A stretch of DNA of 64,000 bases from assembly GCF_000711875.1 (NCBI RefSeq), contig NZ_JONM01000014.1, positions 53,736 through 117,735 on the forward strand, in the 5' to 3' direction. This DNA comes from Andreprevotia chitinilytica DSM 18519. GTDB taxonomy: Bacteria; Pseudomonadota; Gammaproteobacteria; Burkholderiales; Chitinibacteraceae. The notes under the pieces were generated by a model that saw only the letters and a program-made list of their open reading frames with translations, was not told where the DNA came from and searched no databases. This document shows, in pieces, positions 17,469 to 24,769 of the stretch. Made by a program: the position numbers and the translations under genes. Position 1 is the first letter of the stretch. Every line of letters starts with the position of its first letter.

Positions 17469-17708
17469 ATGAAAACCTGGATGCGTAGCGGTGTTTGTGC
17501 CGCAATGATAGTCAGTGTGTTGTCCGGTTGTGCTGACATGACCACGCGACAACGTAACGCGGCCATCGGTGCCGGTATTGGTGGTGTGGCCGGCTCGGTG
17601 CTGACCGACGGTAATCCGTGGGGTGTGGTCGGCGGCGCAGTGGTTGGTGGCGTGATCGGTCATGGCACCGGTAGTGACAGGAAGTTGAGGCATTACGATA
17701 CCCACTAA
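17469..17708 (+). CDS. Glycine-zipper lipoprotein (OsmB-like)
   Basis: 79 residues. Lipobox LSGC at about 18-21 gives a lipid-modified Cys, followed by a glycine-zipper membrane hairpin (AAIGAGIGGVAGSVL...GVVGGAVVGGVIGHGTG). Similar proteins such as OsmB are outer-membrane or envelope-stress lipoproteins. GGAGG lies about 9 nt before ATG 17469. Monocistronic with its own terminator. Confidence 0.85.
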   Translation: MKTWMRSGVCAAMIVSVLSGCADMTTRQRNAAIGAGIGGVAGSVLTDGNPWGVVGGAVVGGVIGHGTGSDRKLRHYDTH

Positions 17709-17756
17709 GGCATCAATGGTTCAGTGGGCTCACTTCCCTCGCCACTTCAACCCAAG

Positions 17757-17791
17757 CCCGCAAGCGTGCAACGTCTTGCGGGTTTTGCTTT
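17757..17791 (+). terminator. Terminator of the lipoprotein gene
   Basis: CCCGCAAG / CTTGCGGG stem with a 10-nt loop, followed by TTTTGCTTT. Confidence 0.75.
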
Positions 17792-17962
17792 GTAGGCGAT
17801 CTGCGTGATTGCGCGGAGACATTCCCCGCACTACGCATTCCCCGCTAGGATGGCGTCATTCCAGAACCTTCACCCAGGCAGGCGCCACGCGGGCAAACCG
17901 TGTGGGGACGATCTACAACCGATCTACAACATCTACAACAGGATGTGAACAAGGAGAACAAC

Positions 17963-18736
17963 ATGATCAAGGCCATCATTTCCGACATGGACGGGGTGAT
18001 TTACCGCGGCAAGCAGCTGATCCCCGGCGCACAGGATTTCGTCGACCGCATGCTCGCCGGCGGCACGCCCTTCCTGTTCCTGACCAACAACGCCGAACAA
18101 ACCCCGCTCGATCTCAAGCTCAAGCTGGAATATCTCGGTATTCATGGCCTGACCGAAGCCAACTTCATCACCAGCGCCATGGCCACGGCCATGTTCCTGA
18201 AGAGCCAGAAAGACCGCGCTACGGCCTTTGTGATCGGCGGCGGCGGCCTGATGAACGAGCTGTATAACGTTGGCTTCTCGATTTCCGAATCGCACCCGGA
18301 CTATGTCGTGGTCAGCAAGACCGCCACCTTCAGCTTCGAGATGCTCAAGAAAGCGTGTCGCCTGATCGATGCCGGTGCGAAATTCATCGGCACCAATCCA
18401 GACATGATCGACCCGGTGGAAGGGGGCGGTTTCGAGCCCGCTGCCGGCACCATCCTCGCTGCCATTTCCGCGGCTACCGGCAAGAAGCCCTACATCGTCG
18501 GCAAACCCAATTCGCTGATGATGATGCTCGCCACACGCAAGGTCGGCGTGCATCCCGAAGAGGCGCTGATGGTGGGCGACCGGATGGATACCGATATCGT
18601 CGGTGGGCTGGAAGCCGGCATGAAGACCGCGCTGGTGCTGTCCGGCGTGACCACGACCGACCAGATCGACCATTTCCCGTACAAGCCGGATTACGTGTTC
18701 AACAACGTGGGCGAGATCGAGCTCGACAAGCTCTGA
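17963..18736 (+). CDS. nagD: NagD-type HAD-IIA phosphatase
   Basis: 257 residues, HAD superfamily subclass IIA. Motif I is DMDGV (D8, D10), motif II TNNAEQT, the C2 cap lies between, and motif IV is GDRMDTDIVGG. Similarity runs along the whole of E. coli NagD (TSAMATA, NPD, VGKP, LVLSGV), a nucleotide-monophosphate phosphatase often linked to amino-sugar use. The true substrate here is not shown by sequence. Start ATG 17963 has AAGGAG 7 nt upstream. No nagA/nagB genes are adjacent. Confidence 0.85.
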   Translation: MIKAIISDMDGVIYRGKQLIPGAQDFVDRMLAGGTPFLFLTNNAEQTPLDLKLKLEYLGIHGLTEANFITSAMATAMFLKSQKDRATAFVIGGGGLMNELYNVGFSISESHPDYVVVSKTATFSFEMLKKACRLIDAGAKFIGTNPDMIDPVEGGGFEPAAGTILAAISAATGKKPYIVGKPNSLMMMLATRKVGVHPEEALMVGDRMDTDIVGGLEAGMKTALVLSGVTTTDQIDHFPYKPDYVFNNVGEIELDKL

Positions 18737-18783
18737 TTCGCTTGGGGTTGATCAGATCGGGATGACTTGGGAGGGCTAAACCC

Positions 18784-19707
18784 ATGCGCAGGCTATTCGC
18801 TTTGCTGTTCCTGGTCGCTGCCACGCTGGCCCGTGCCGAGGGCTACGCCCAGCATGGCCCGCTGCAGGTCCGCACGGTAGAGACCAGCTGGACCGATCCG
18901 GCGCGGCAACGCGAGATTCCGCTCAAGCTGTACGTGCCGGAAGGCAACGGGACCTACCCGGTGATCCTGTTCTCGCACGGGCTGGGCGGCTCGCGCGACG
19001 GTGGGGCGGCGTGGGGCAAGCATTGGGCGAGTTGGGGATTCATCAGCATTCACCTGCAGCATGCCGGATCGGATAAGGCGATCTGGCGCGGCGGTGCCGA
19101 CAATGTCTTGAAGGCCGCCAATGCAAGCCAATTGCAGGCGCGGGTGCAGGATGTGAAATTCGTGCTCGATGAACTGGCCCGTCGCCAAGGCCATGATGCC
19201 TTGCTGGCCCACGCCGATCTGCACCATATCGGCATGTCTGGCCATTCCTTCGGCGCGGCTACGACACTGGCTTTGGCGGGGGAGCGTTATCCGCTTGGGG
19301 GCAGCCTGATCGAGCCGCGCTTTGCCGCCTTCATTGCCTTCAGTCCGTCCGCCACGGGCCAGTTCGAAGCCCAAACGGAGCGTTTCGCCGGTTTCAACCG
19401 GCCGTTTTTCAGTGTGACCGGTACACACGACGCCGATCCGCTCGGCCGTGGCATGACGCCAGAGATGCGTACGTGGCCGTATCAGGCCATGCCTGCGGGC
19501 GATAAGTACCTGCTGGTCATGGAGGGCAAGCCGCATCTGTTTTTCAATGGCAGCGACAATGAGCCGGATGCAGCGGCCAGCCAGGTGGTCAAAGCAGCCA
19601 CGGCAGCATTCTGGCTTGCCAACCTGAGTGGCGATAACGAGGCCAGGGCGTGGTTGCGCTCGGCCAAGTGGCCGGGAAAAACCGTCGCATCATTCGCCAC
19701 CAAATAG
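18784..19707 (+). CDS. Secreted alpha/beta hydrolase
   Basis: 307 residues with a signal peptide (MRRLFALLFLVAATLARA) and an alpha/beta hydrolase fold of the dienelactone/PAF-acetylhydrolase-like type. The oxyanion region is FSHGLGGSRDG and the nucleophile elbow GHSFGA (S155); candidates for Asp and His are GTHDADP and GKPHLFF. Likely a periplasmic esterase or lipase-like enzyme of unknown substrate. GGAGG precedes the ATG, 47 nt after the NagD-like gene on the same strand. Confidence 0.8.
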   Translation: MRRLFALLFLVAATLARAEGYAQHGPLQVRTVETSWTDPARQREIPLKLYVPEGNGTYPVILFSHGLGGSRDGGAAWGKHWASWGFISIHLQHAGSDKAIWRGGADNVLKAANASQLQARVQDVKFVLDELARRQGHDALLAHADLHHIGMSGHSFGAATTLALAGERYPLGGSLIEPRFAAFIAFSPSATGQFEAQTERFAGFNRPFFSVTGTHDADPLGRGMTPEMRTWPYQAMPAGDKYLLVMEGKPHLFFNGSDNEPDAAASQVVKAATAAFWLANLSGDNEARAWLRSAKWPGKTVASFATK

Positions 19708-19749
19708 CACCGGTTGCAGTTGGCCGCGCTCTTCCGCTCTTCTCTTTGT

Positions 19750-20244
19750 TCAGTCCGCTTCTTGATCGGATCGCAGGCGTTCCCGCATGTGCCGAAACCA
19801 TAGCCGCCACGGCCGGGTCTGGCGCTTGGCCCAACGCCGCAGCCGTTGCACGAAGGCATAAATATGTCGATAGAGCGGCAACCGGCGCAGCGCCGGACGG
19901 CAGGCCCGCTCGATAAACGCCAATACGCCAAAGCTGAACAGCTTGAGCGCAATCAGCAAGGCCACTGCCCAAAGGACGTGGCCGCCTTTCAGTAACCACA
20001 GGTCGAGAAATTTGGCGGGCAACAGCGCCAGCATCGGCAAGGCGAAACAGGCAAAGGCTTGCCACGGGCTGCGTCGAACCAGCCAACCGGTCAGCGCCGC
20101 ACCCCATACGCGCCAGATCCGCAGTTCAAGGAACCCGGCGACCAACGGGCGCAAGTGCAGCCAAAGCCAGGTTTCCAGCAGCACGAACAAGGCAATCGGC
20201 AAGCTCCAGACTCTGGGGCGGCGGTGTTTCGGGGTTTTGGCCAT
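19750..20244 (-). CDS. Membrane protein of unknown function
   Basis: 164 residues from ATG 20244 (in-frame ATG at 20298 also possible). Three to four hydrophobic segments (VWSLPIALFVLLETWLWL, FACFALPMLALLPAKFL, VLWAVALLIALKLFSFGVLAFI) are followed by a basic C-terminal tail rich in Arg and Trp. I do not recognise the family with certainty. It is divergent from the ABC permease gene and convergent with the hydrolase gene. Confidence 0.7.
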   Translation of the reverse strand: MAKTPKHRRPRVWSLPIALFVLLETWLWLHLRPLVAGFLELRIWRVWGAALTGWLVRRSPWQAFACFALPMLALLPAKFLDLWLLKGGHVLWAVALLIALKLFSFGVLAFIERACRPALRRLPLYRHIYAFVQRLRRWAKRQTRPWRLWFRHMRERLRSDQEAD

Positions 20245-20461
20245 AGGCGGTGAAAAGGACTCGCAAAAAGAGTGCCGATGCTCAAAAGACAATGGCATCG
20301 CCTGTTGGTTTGTGACAAAAACATTTCGTCACGCGACACGGCCAACACAGATTGCGCCGGGTGGAGGAAAATCGCGTGCCGCACCAATCGGATCGGCTTG
20401 ATGGTGCTGCTTGTATGGCGCTGATTGTAGCGCCTCGATAAATCGTACTTCGGATCTGCCG

Positions 20462-22189
20462 ATGATCAAGTTTGAATATTTTCCCCGCCAAGTCATTGAA
20501 GCCGGCGGCAACCGCTGGGATTGGGCGCTGCTGCCCTTGGTCCTTTCGGCGCTGGTCTTGCTCGCCTTCGGCGCGGCGCAAATGTCGCACCCCTATCAGA
20601 TTGGCGCGCCGATGCCGATCTATCTCGATCCAGCCTACCTGCCGTATTACCTCCTGCGCACGACCCTGCGGATGTTCATCGCGCTCGGGGCGTCGATTGT
20701 GTTCACCTTGGTGTATGCCACGCTGGCAGCCAAGAATCGTGCTGCGGAAAAAGTATTGATCCCCTTGCTGGATATTCTGCAGTCGATTCCGGTGCTGGGT
20801 TTTCTGTCGATCACGGTGACCGGTTTCATCGCCTTGTTCCCCGGCAATCTGCTCGGTGTGGAATGCGCGGCGATTTTTGCGATCTTCACGTCGCAAGCCT
20901 GGAATATGGCGTTCTCGCTGTACCAGTCGCTGCGCACGGTGCCGGGTGAGTTGCAGGAAGCGGCACGTATTTTCCAGCTCTCCGGCTGGCAGCGCTTCTG
21001 GCGTCTGGAGCTGCCGTTCGCCATGCCGCAACTGCTGTGGAACATCATGATGTCGATGTCCGGCGGCTGGTTTTTCGTGGTCGCCTCCGAAGCGATTTCG
21101 GTCTCCAACCAGAACATCAAATTGCCGGGCATCGGCTCCTACATCGCCCTCGCGCTCGAACAGCGCAATTTGCCGGCGATTGGCTGGGCCATCGGCACGA
21201 TGGTGATCGGCATTCTGCTGTACGACCAATTGCTGTTCCGGCCTTTGCTGGCCTGGGCGGACAAGTTCCGCTTTGAAACCGAAGGCGGCGAAACCGGCCA
21301 ATCGTCGTGGTTGCTGACGTGGTTGCGGCGTACCGAGCGCTTGCAGTTCATCGCGCGTGGCGGGCTCAAAGTGGTGGAAAAGAGCTTCTCGCTGTTTCGC
21401 CGCGAGTACGACGGCACCTCGATCCGCGCACGGCCGCAGCCGATATCGGATAAATGGTCGCGCATCTGGGATGCCGGGATCGCAGCGCTGGTGCTGTTCG
21501 CAGTCTGGCGGCTGGTGACCTTCATCCACAGTGAGGTCGGGGCGGGCGAAGTCGCTCGCGTGTTCCTGTTCGGTTTTTACACCTTGATCCGCGTGCTGGT
21601 GCTGATTGGCCTGGCATCGCTGGTGTGGGTGCCGGTCGCCATCTGGATCGGCATGAACCCGCGCTGGGCTGATCGCTTGCAAGCCGTGGCGCAATTGCTG
21701 GCGGCGTTCCCGGCAAATCTGATGTTCCCGCTGGCCGTGGTGTTCATTGTCTATTTCAACCTGAATCCGGATATCTGGCTGTCGCCGTTGATGGTGTTCG
21801 GTACGCAGTGGTACATCCTGTTCAACGTGATCGCCGGGGCATCGAACATCCCGAGCGAGTTGCGCTACGCGGCGCAGAACCTGGGTTTGAAGGGGTGGCT
21901 CAAGTGGCGGCGCTATCTGCTGCCGGCGATTTTCCCGAGCTTCGTGACCGGGGCGATCACCGCCAGCGGCGGCTCATGGAACGCCAGCATCGTGGCCGAG
22001 TACGTAACCTGGGGGAACACCCAGCTGGAAGCGCACGGTTTGGGTAGCTATATCGCCAAGATGACCGCGACCGGCGACTTCCCGCGTATTGCGCTCGGTA
22101 TCGGCGTGATGTGCGTGTTTGTCATGAGCTTGAATCACTTCCTCTGGCGCAAGCTGTATAGCCTCGCCGAAGACCGGATGCACTTTTAA
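20462..22189 (+). CDS. Fused double ABC permease (nitrate/sulfonate-importer type)
   Basis: 575 residues containing two BPD-type permease domains in one chain. Each half has about six TM helices and its own cytoplasmic EAA-like loop (ELQEAARIFQLSGWQRFWRLELP at about 160; SELRYAAQNLGLKGWLKWRRYLLP at about 475), so one polypeptide can replace the usual homodimer. The two halves are joined by a hydrophilic stretch of about 75 residues. It resembles permeases of the nitrate/sulfonate/bicarbonate importers. The partner ATPase follows after 14 nt. No substrate-binding protein lies nearby, so substrate is unknown. The start ATG has only a weak ribosome-binding site. Confidence 0.85.
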   Translation: MIKFEYFPRQVIEAGGNRWDWALLPLVLSALVLLAFGAAQMSHPYQIGAPMPIYLDPAYLPYYLLRTTLRMFIALGASIVFTLVYATLAAKNRAAEKVLIPLLDILQSIPVLGFLSITVTGFIALFPGNLLGVECAAIFAIFTSQAWNMAFSLYQSLRTVPGELQEAARIFQLSGWQRFWRLELPFAMPQLLWNIMMSMSGGWFFVVASEAISVSNQNIKLPGIGSYIALALEQRNLPAIGWAIGTMVIGILLYDQLLFRPLLAWADKFRFETEGGETGQSSWLLTWLRRTERLQFIARGGLKVVEKSFSLFRREYDGTSIRARPQPISDKWSRIWDAGIAALVLFAVWRLVTFIHSEVGAGEVARVFLFGFYTLIRVLVLIGLASLVWVPVAIWIGMNPRWADRLQAVAQLLAAFPANLMFPLAVVFIVYFNLNPDIWLSPLMVFGTQWYILFNVIAGASNIPSELRYAAQNLGLKGWLKWRRYLLPAIFPSFVTGAITASGGSWNASIVAEYVTWGNTQLEAHGLGSYIAKMTATGDFPRIALGIGVMCVFVMSLNHFLWRKLYSLAEDRMHF

Positions 22190-22203
22190 GGAATCGCCCA
22201 GCA

Positions 22204-23535
22204 ATGGGTAAAGAGATCGACACGATGACCGACACATTGATTGAACTGAAAAACGTCGAAAAGCGCTTCAAGTCGGCGGACGGCATGGCGCGTACGGTGC
22301 TGGAAGGCGTCGATTTCGAATTGCAGGATGGCGAAATCGTTGCGTTGCTGGGCCAGTCGGGCTCGGGCAAATCGACGCTGCTGCGCGTCATTGCCGGCTT
22401 GATCCAGGCGGATGGCGGCGACGTGAAATATCGCGGCCAGCCGCTCTATGGCCCGGCCAACGGCATCAGCATGGTGTTCCAGTCCTTTGCGCTGTTCCCG
22501 TGGCTGACGGTGCAGCAGAACGTGGAACTGGGTCTGGAAGCGCGCGGCGTGAGTCAGGACGAGCGCGCCAAACGCGCCGAAGCCGCCATCGAGCTGATCG
22601 GCCTCTCCGGTTTTGAAGGCGCGTTGCCGCGTGAGTTGTCCGGCGGTATGCGCCAGCGGGTCGGCATCGCCCGTGCGCTGGTGATGGAGCCGGATGTGCT
22701 GCTGATGGACGAAGCGTTCTCCGCGCTCGACGTGATGACCGGCGAGCAACTGCGCGACGACATGCTGGAACTGTGGGACGGCAAGAGCACGCCGATGCGC
22801 GGCCTGTTGATCGTGTCGCACAACATCGAAGAAGCGGTGCTGATGGCCGACCGCATCCTGATTTTCGCCAGCGACCCCGGCCGTGTCCGTGCCGAGCTGC
22901 GCATCTCGCTGCCGCGCCCGCGTGATGTGGATAGCGTGGAAGTGCGCGCGCTGATCGATCAGGTCTACGCGCTGATGACCGCCCGCGCACCGCGTGCCGG
23001 CAAGGCCGCCGAAGAAGCCGTCAGCCTGCATCTGGGCTACCGCTTGCCCGAGGCCGATGTCAGCCGCATGGAGGGCATGCTCGAACTGCTGTCCGAAGAG
23101 CCATTCAACGGCCGCGCCGACTTGCCGAAGCTGGTCGACGAGACCGACCTGACCGATGACGAATTGCTGCCATTGGCCGATGCGCTGCATCTGTTGGGGC
23201 TGGCGCAACTGGCGCATGGCGATATCGTCATCACGCCGCTGGGCAAGCGTTATGTCGAAAACGAAGATGTCCGGCAGGAAATTTTCGGCCAGCAACTGTT
23301 GGCGCACGTACCGCTCGCCGCGCATATCCGCCACAGCCTGGAACAAGAGCCATCTGGCGAGTTGCCGGAAGGCCCGTTCCTCAAGCTGCTGCGCGAATCG
23401 CTCGATGCCGATGAAGCCGAACGCGTGCTCAAGGTGGCGATCGAGTGGGGCCGGTATGGCGAAGCCTATGAGTACAACTACAACACCGGTGTGGTGCATT
23501 TGCCTGAAGGCGAGGAAGAAGCCGAGGCGGAGTGA
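22204..23535 (+). CDS. ABC ATPase with C-terminal AAA-associated domain
   Basis: 443 residues. The N-terminal ABC domain has Walker A GQSGSGKST, signature LSGGMRQRVGIARAL, Walker B VLLMDEAFSALD and the H-loop SHNIEEA, as in NrtD/SsuB-type importers. After about residue 265 comes an extra domain (about 270-430: LHLGYRLPEADVSRMEGMLELLSEE...ADALHLLGLAQLAHGDIVITPLGKRYVE) that fits the AAA-associated C-terminal domain and looks like a winged helix. The tail is acidic. AAGGA precedes ATG 22204; an in-frame ATG at 22225 is possible. It forms an operon with the fused permease. Confidence 0.88.
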   Translation: MGKEIDTMTDTLIELKNVEKRFKSADGMARTVLEGVDFELQDGEIVALLGQSGSGKSTLLRVIAGLIQADGGDVKYRGQPLYGPANGISMVFQSFALFPWLTVQQNVELGLEARGVSQDERAKRAEAAIELIGLSGFEGALPRELSGGMRQRVGIARALVMEPDVLLMDEAFSALDVMTGEQLRDDMLELWDGKSTPMRGLLIVSHNIEEAVLMADRILIFASDPGRVRAELRISLPRPRDVDSVEVRALIDQVYALMTARAPRAGKAAEEAVSLHLGYRLPEADVSRMEGMLELLSEEPFNGRADLPKLVDETDLTDDELLPLADALHLLGLAQLAHGDIVITPLGKRYVENEDVRQEIFGQQLLAHVPLAAHIRHSLEQEPSGELPEGPFLKLLRESLDADEAERVLKVAIEWGRYGEAYEYNYNTGVVHLPEGEEEAEAE

Positions 23536-23578
23536 TTGGCGTCTCGCCGGTCAGACCCGAAAGGCAAATCGGTAGACA

Positions 23579-23740
23579 CGGAGCACACCGAGAACAGCAA
23601 ACGAGCACACCGAGAGAACCCGATGTGATTGACTTGGTTTTCTCTGTGTTCTCCGCGAGTAGGGCGGGCCGTTTGACCCGCATAGGGGATGTGTGGCGAG
23701 CGCACAGTATTTGCGGGTTACGCCTTGCGGCTAACCCGCA
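23579..23740. repeat. Intergenic repeat cluster
   Basis: An imperfect inverted repeat (23579-23596, CGGAGCACACCGAGAA; 23638-23655, TTCTCTGTGTTCTCCG) of the same ACAGAGAA type as the outer arms at 5953-6119, followed by two REP-like hairpins: GCGGG-N8-CCCGC (23664-23681) and TGCGGGTTA / TAACCCGCA (23712-23740). It fills most of the 287-bp gap before the peroxidase gene. Confidence 0.55.
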
Positions 23741-23822
23741 CTACGGGGCGTTTGATTTGATCGGAACGTGGGCGTACGCTGGTTTTCATCACTCCGTTCC
23801 TCGATCACTCCCCGAGAAAGCC

Positions 23823-24359
23823 ATGCTTACCCTTCGTTTCTTCGCCGCCATGCTGCTGCTGGGCTTGGTCGGTGCCGTTCACGCCGCCTGCCCGCCGCTG
23901 CTCAATCACCAATTCAAAACGCTGCAGGGTGAGTCGTTCGATTTCTGCGGCTATGCCGGCAAGCCGATCCTGGTCGTCAATACCGCCAGCAAATGCGGTT
24001 TTGCGCCGCAGTTCGACAAGCTGGAAAAAATCTACAGCCAGTACAAGGACAAAGGGCTGTTGGTGGTCGGCTTCCCGTCGAACGATTTCAAGCAGGAGCT
24101 GGAAAGTAGCAAGGAAATCGGCGATTTCTGCCGGCTGACCTACTTCGTGAAATTCCCGATGATGGAGAAATCCAGCATCCGCGGCGATGACGCGAACCCC
24201 TTGTTCAAGGACTTGATCAAGGCTTCCGACACCAGCCCGAAATGGAATTTCTACAAGTATCTGATCGCCCCGGACGGCAAAACCGTCACCGCCTATGGCT
24301 CGATCACCGAGCCGGATAGCAAGGACATCCTTGGCAAGATTCAGGACTGGTTGAAGTAG
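23823..24359 (+). CDS. Exported glutathione peroxidase family protein
   Basis: 178 residues with a signal peptide (MLTLRFFAAMLLLGLVGAVHA), so probably periplasmic. The peroxidatic residue is Cys (NTASKCGF, C58), not selenocysteine. The Trp-Asn pair is present (KWNF). The usual FPCNQF Gln position reads FPSNDF. The second Cys in GDFCRLTY could act as resolving Cys with thioredoxin-like partners. It reduces hydroperoxides, by family. The in-frame ATG at 23532 would run through the repeat cluster and is unlikely. Confidence 0.9.
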   Translation: MLTLRFFAAMLLLGLVGAVHAACPPLLNHQFKTLQGESFDFCGYAGKPILVVNTASKCGFAPQFDKLEKIYSQYKDKGLLVVGFPSNDFKQELESSKEIGDFCRLTYFVKFPMMEKSSIRGDDANPLFKDLIKASDTSPKWNFYKYLIAPDGKTVTAYGSITEPDSKDILGKIQDWLK

Positions 24360-24391
24360 CCATCCCCCCGATCTTTCTAGATACCTCCCCG

Positions 24392-24418
24392 ATACGGCCG
24401 CAGCGAATGCGGCCGTAT
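24392..24418 (+). terminator. Strong hairpin after the peroxidase gene
   Basis: ATACGGCCGCA-GCGAA-TGCGGCCGTAT, an 11-bp perfect stem 33 nt after the stop codon. There is no T-run, so termination is uncertain; it may protect the 3' end. Confidence 0.45.
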
Positions 24419-24655
24419 GTCATTGCAGCGATGCTGCCGCAAGAATTATTACTCCGTTTGCGCAGCCAGCTTTGTCAGCATCGCCCGGCCTGAATAGACG
24501 TCTGACTTGAATTGCTGACGCGCCCAAGGCCGGAAACGCCTGTCCTCAGCCATCCCTGGTTGCCGCAGTGGCAAAGCCAGAAAGCCAAAAGTCAGTCGGC
24601 CATTCGTCCTCAAATCCCGACCCAAATATCCGTATGTCGCCCATCGAGTTTTAAA

Positions 24656-24673
24656 TTTGAAAGCGCTTTCAAA
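24656..24673. promoter_or_regulatory. LacI-family-type operator 1
   Basis: A perfect 18-bp palindrome, TTTGAAAGCGCTTTCAAA, with the central GCGC expected of LacI/GalR-family operators. It lies about 100 bp before the GH3 gene, within the 410-bp gap 24360-24769, which has no supported gene. A 9-bp hairpin (GGCGTGTGT / ACACACGCC, 24691-24712) sits between it and the second operator. Confidence 0.7.
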
Positions 24674-24732
24674 ATGAACTAACGTGCCTTGGCGTGTGTG
24701 CCAACACACGCCGTAAATCTCGTGCAGTTCCT

Positions 24733-24748
24733 AGGAAAGCGCTTTTCA
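24733..24748. promoter_or_regulatory. LacI-family-type operator 2
   Basis: AGGAAAGCGCTTTTCA repeats the AAAGCGCTTT core of operator 1, 76 bp downstream and 22 bp before the GH3 start codon. Spacing of about seven helical turns would allow repressor looping across the promoter. Confidence 0.65.
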
Positions 24749-24769
24749 ACGTGAAACCTGGAGTCATTG

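Noticed and set aside
24449..24709. An 86-aa minus-strand ORF upstream of the GH3 gene
   Set aside because: It covers a perfect operator palindrome and a hairpin, with no coding signature.
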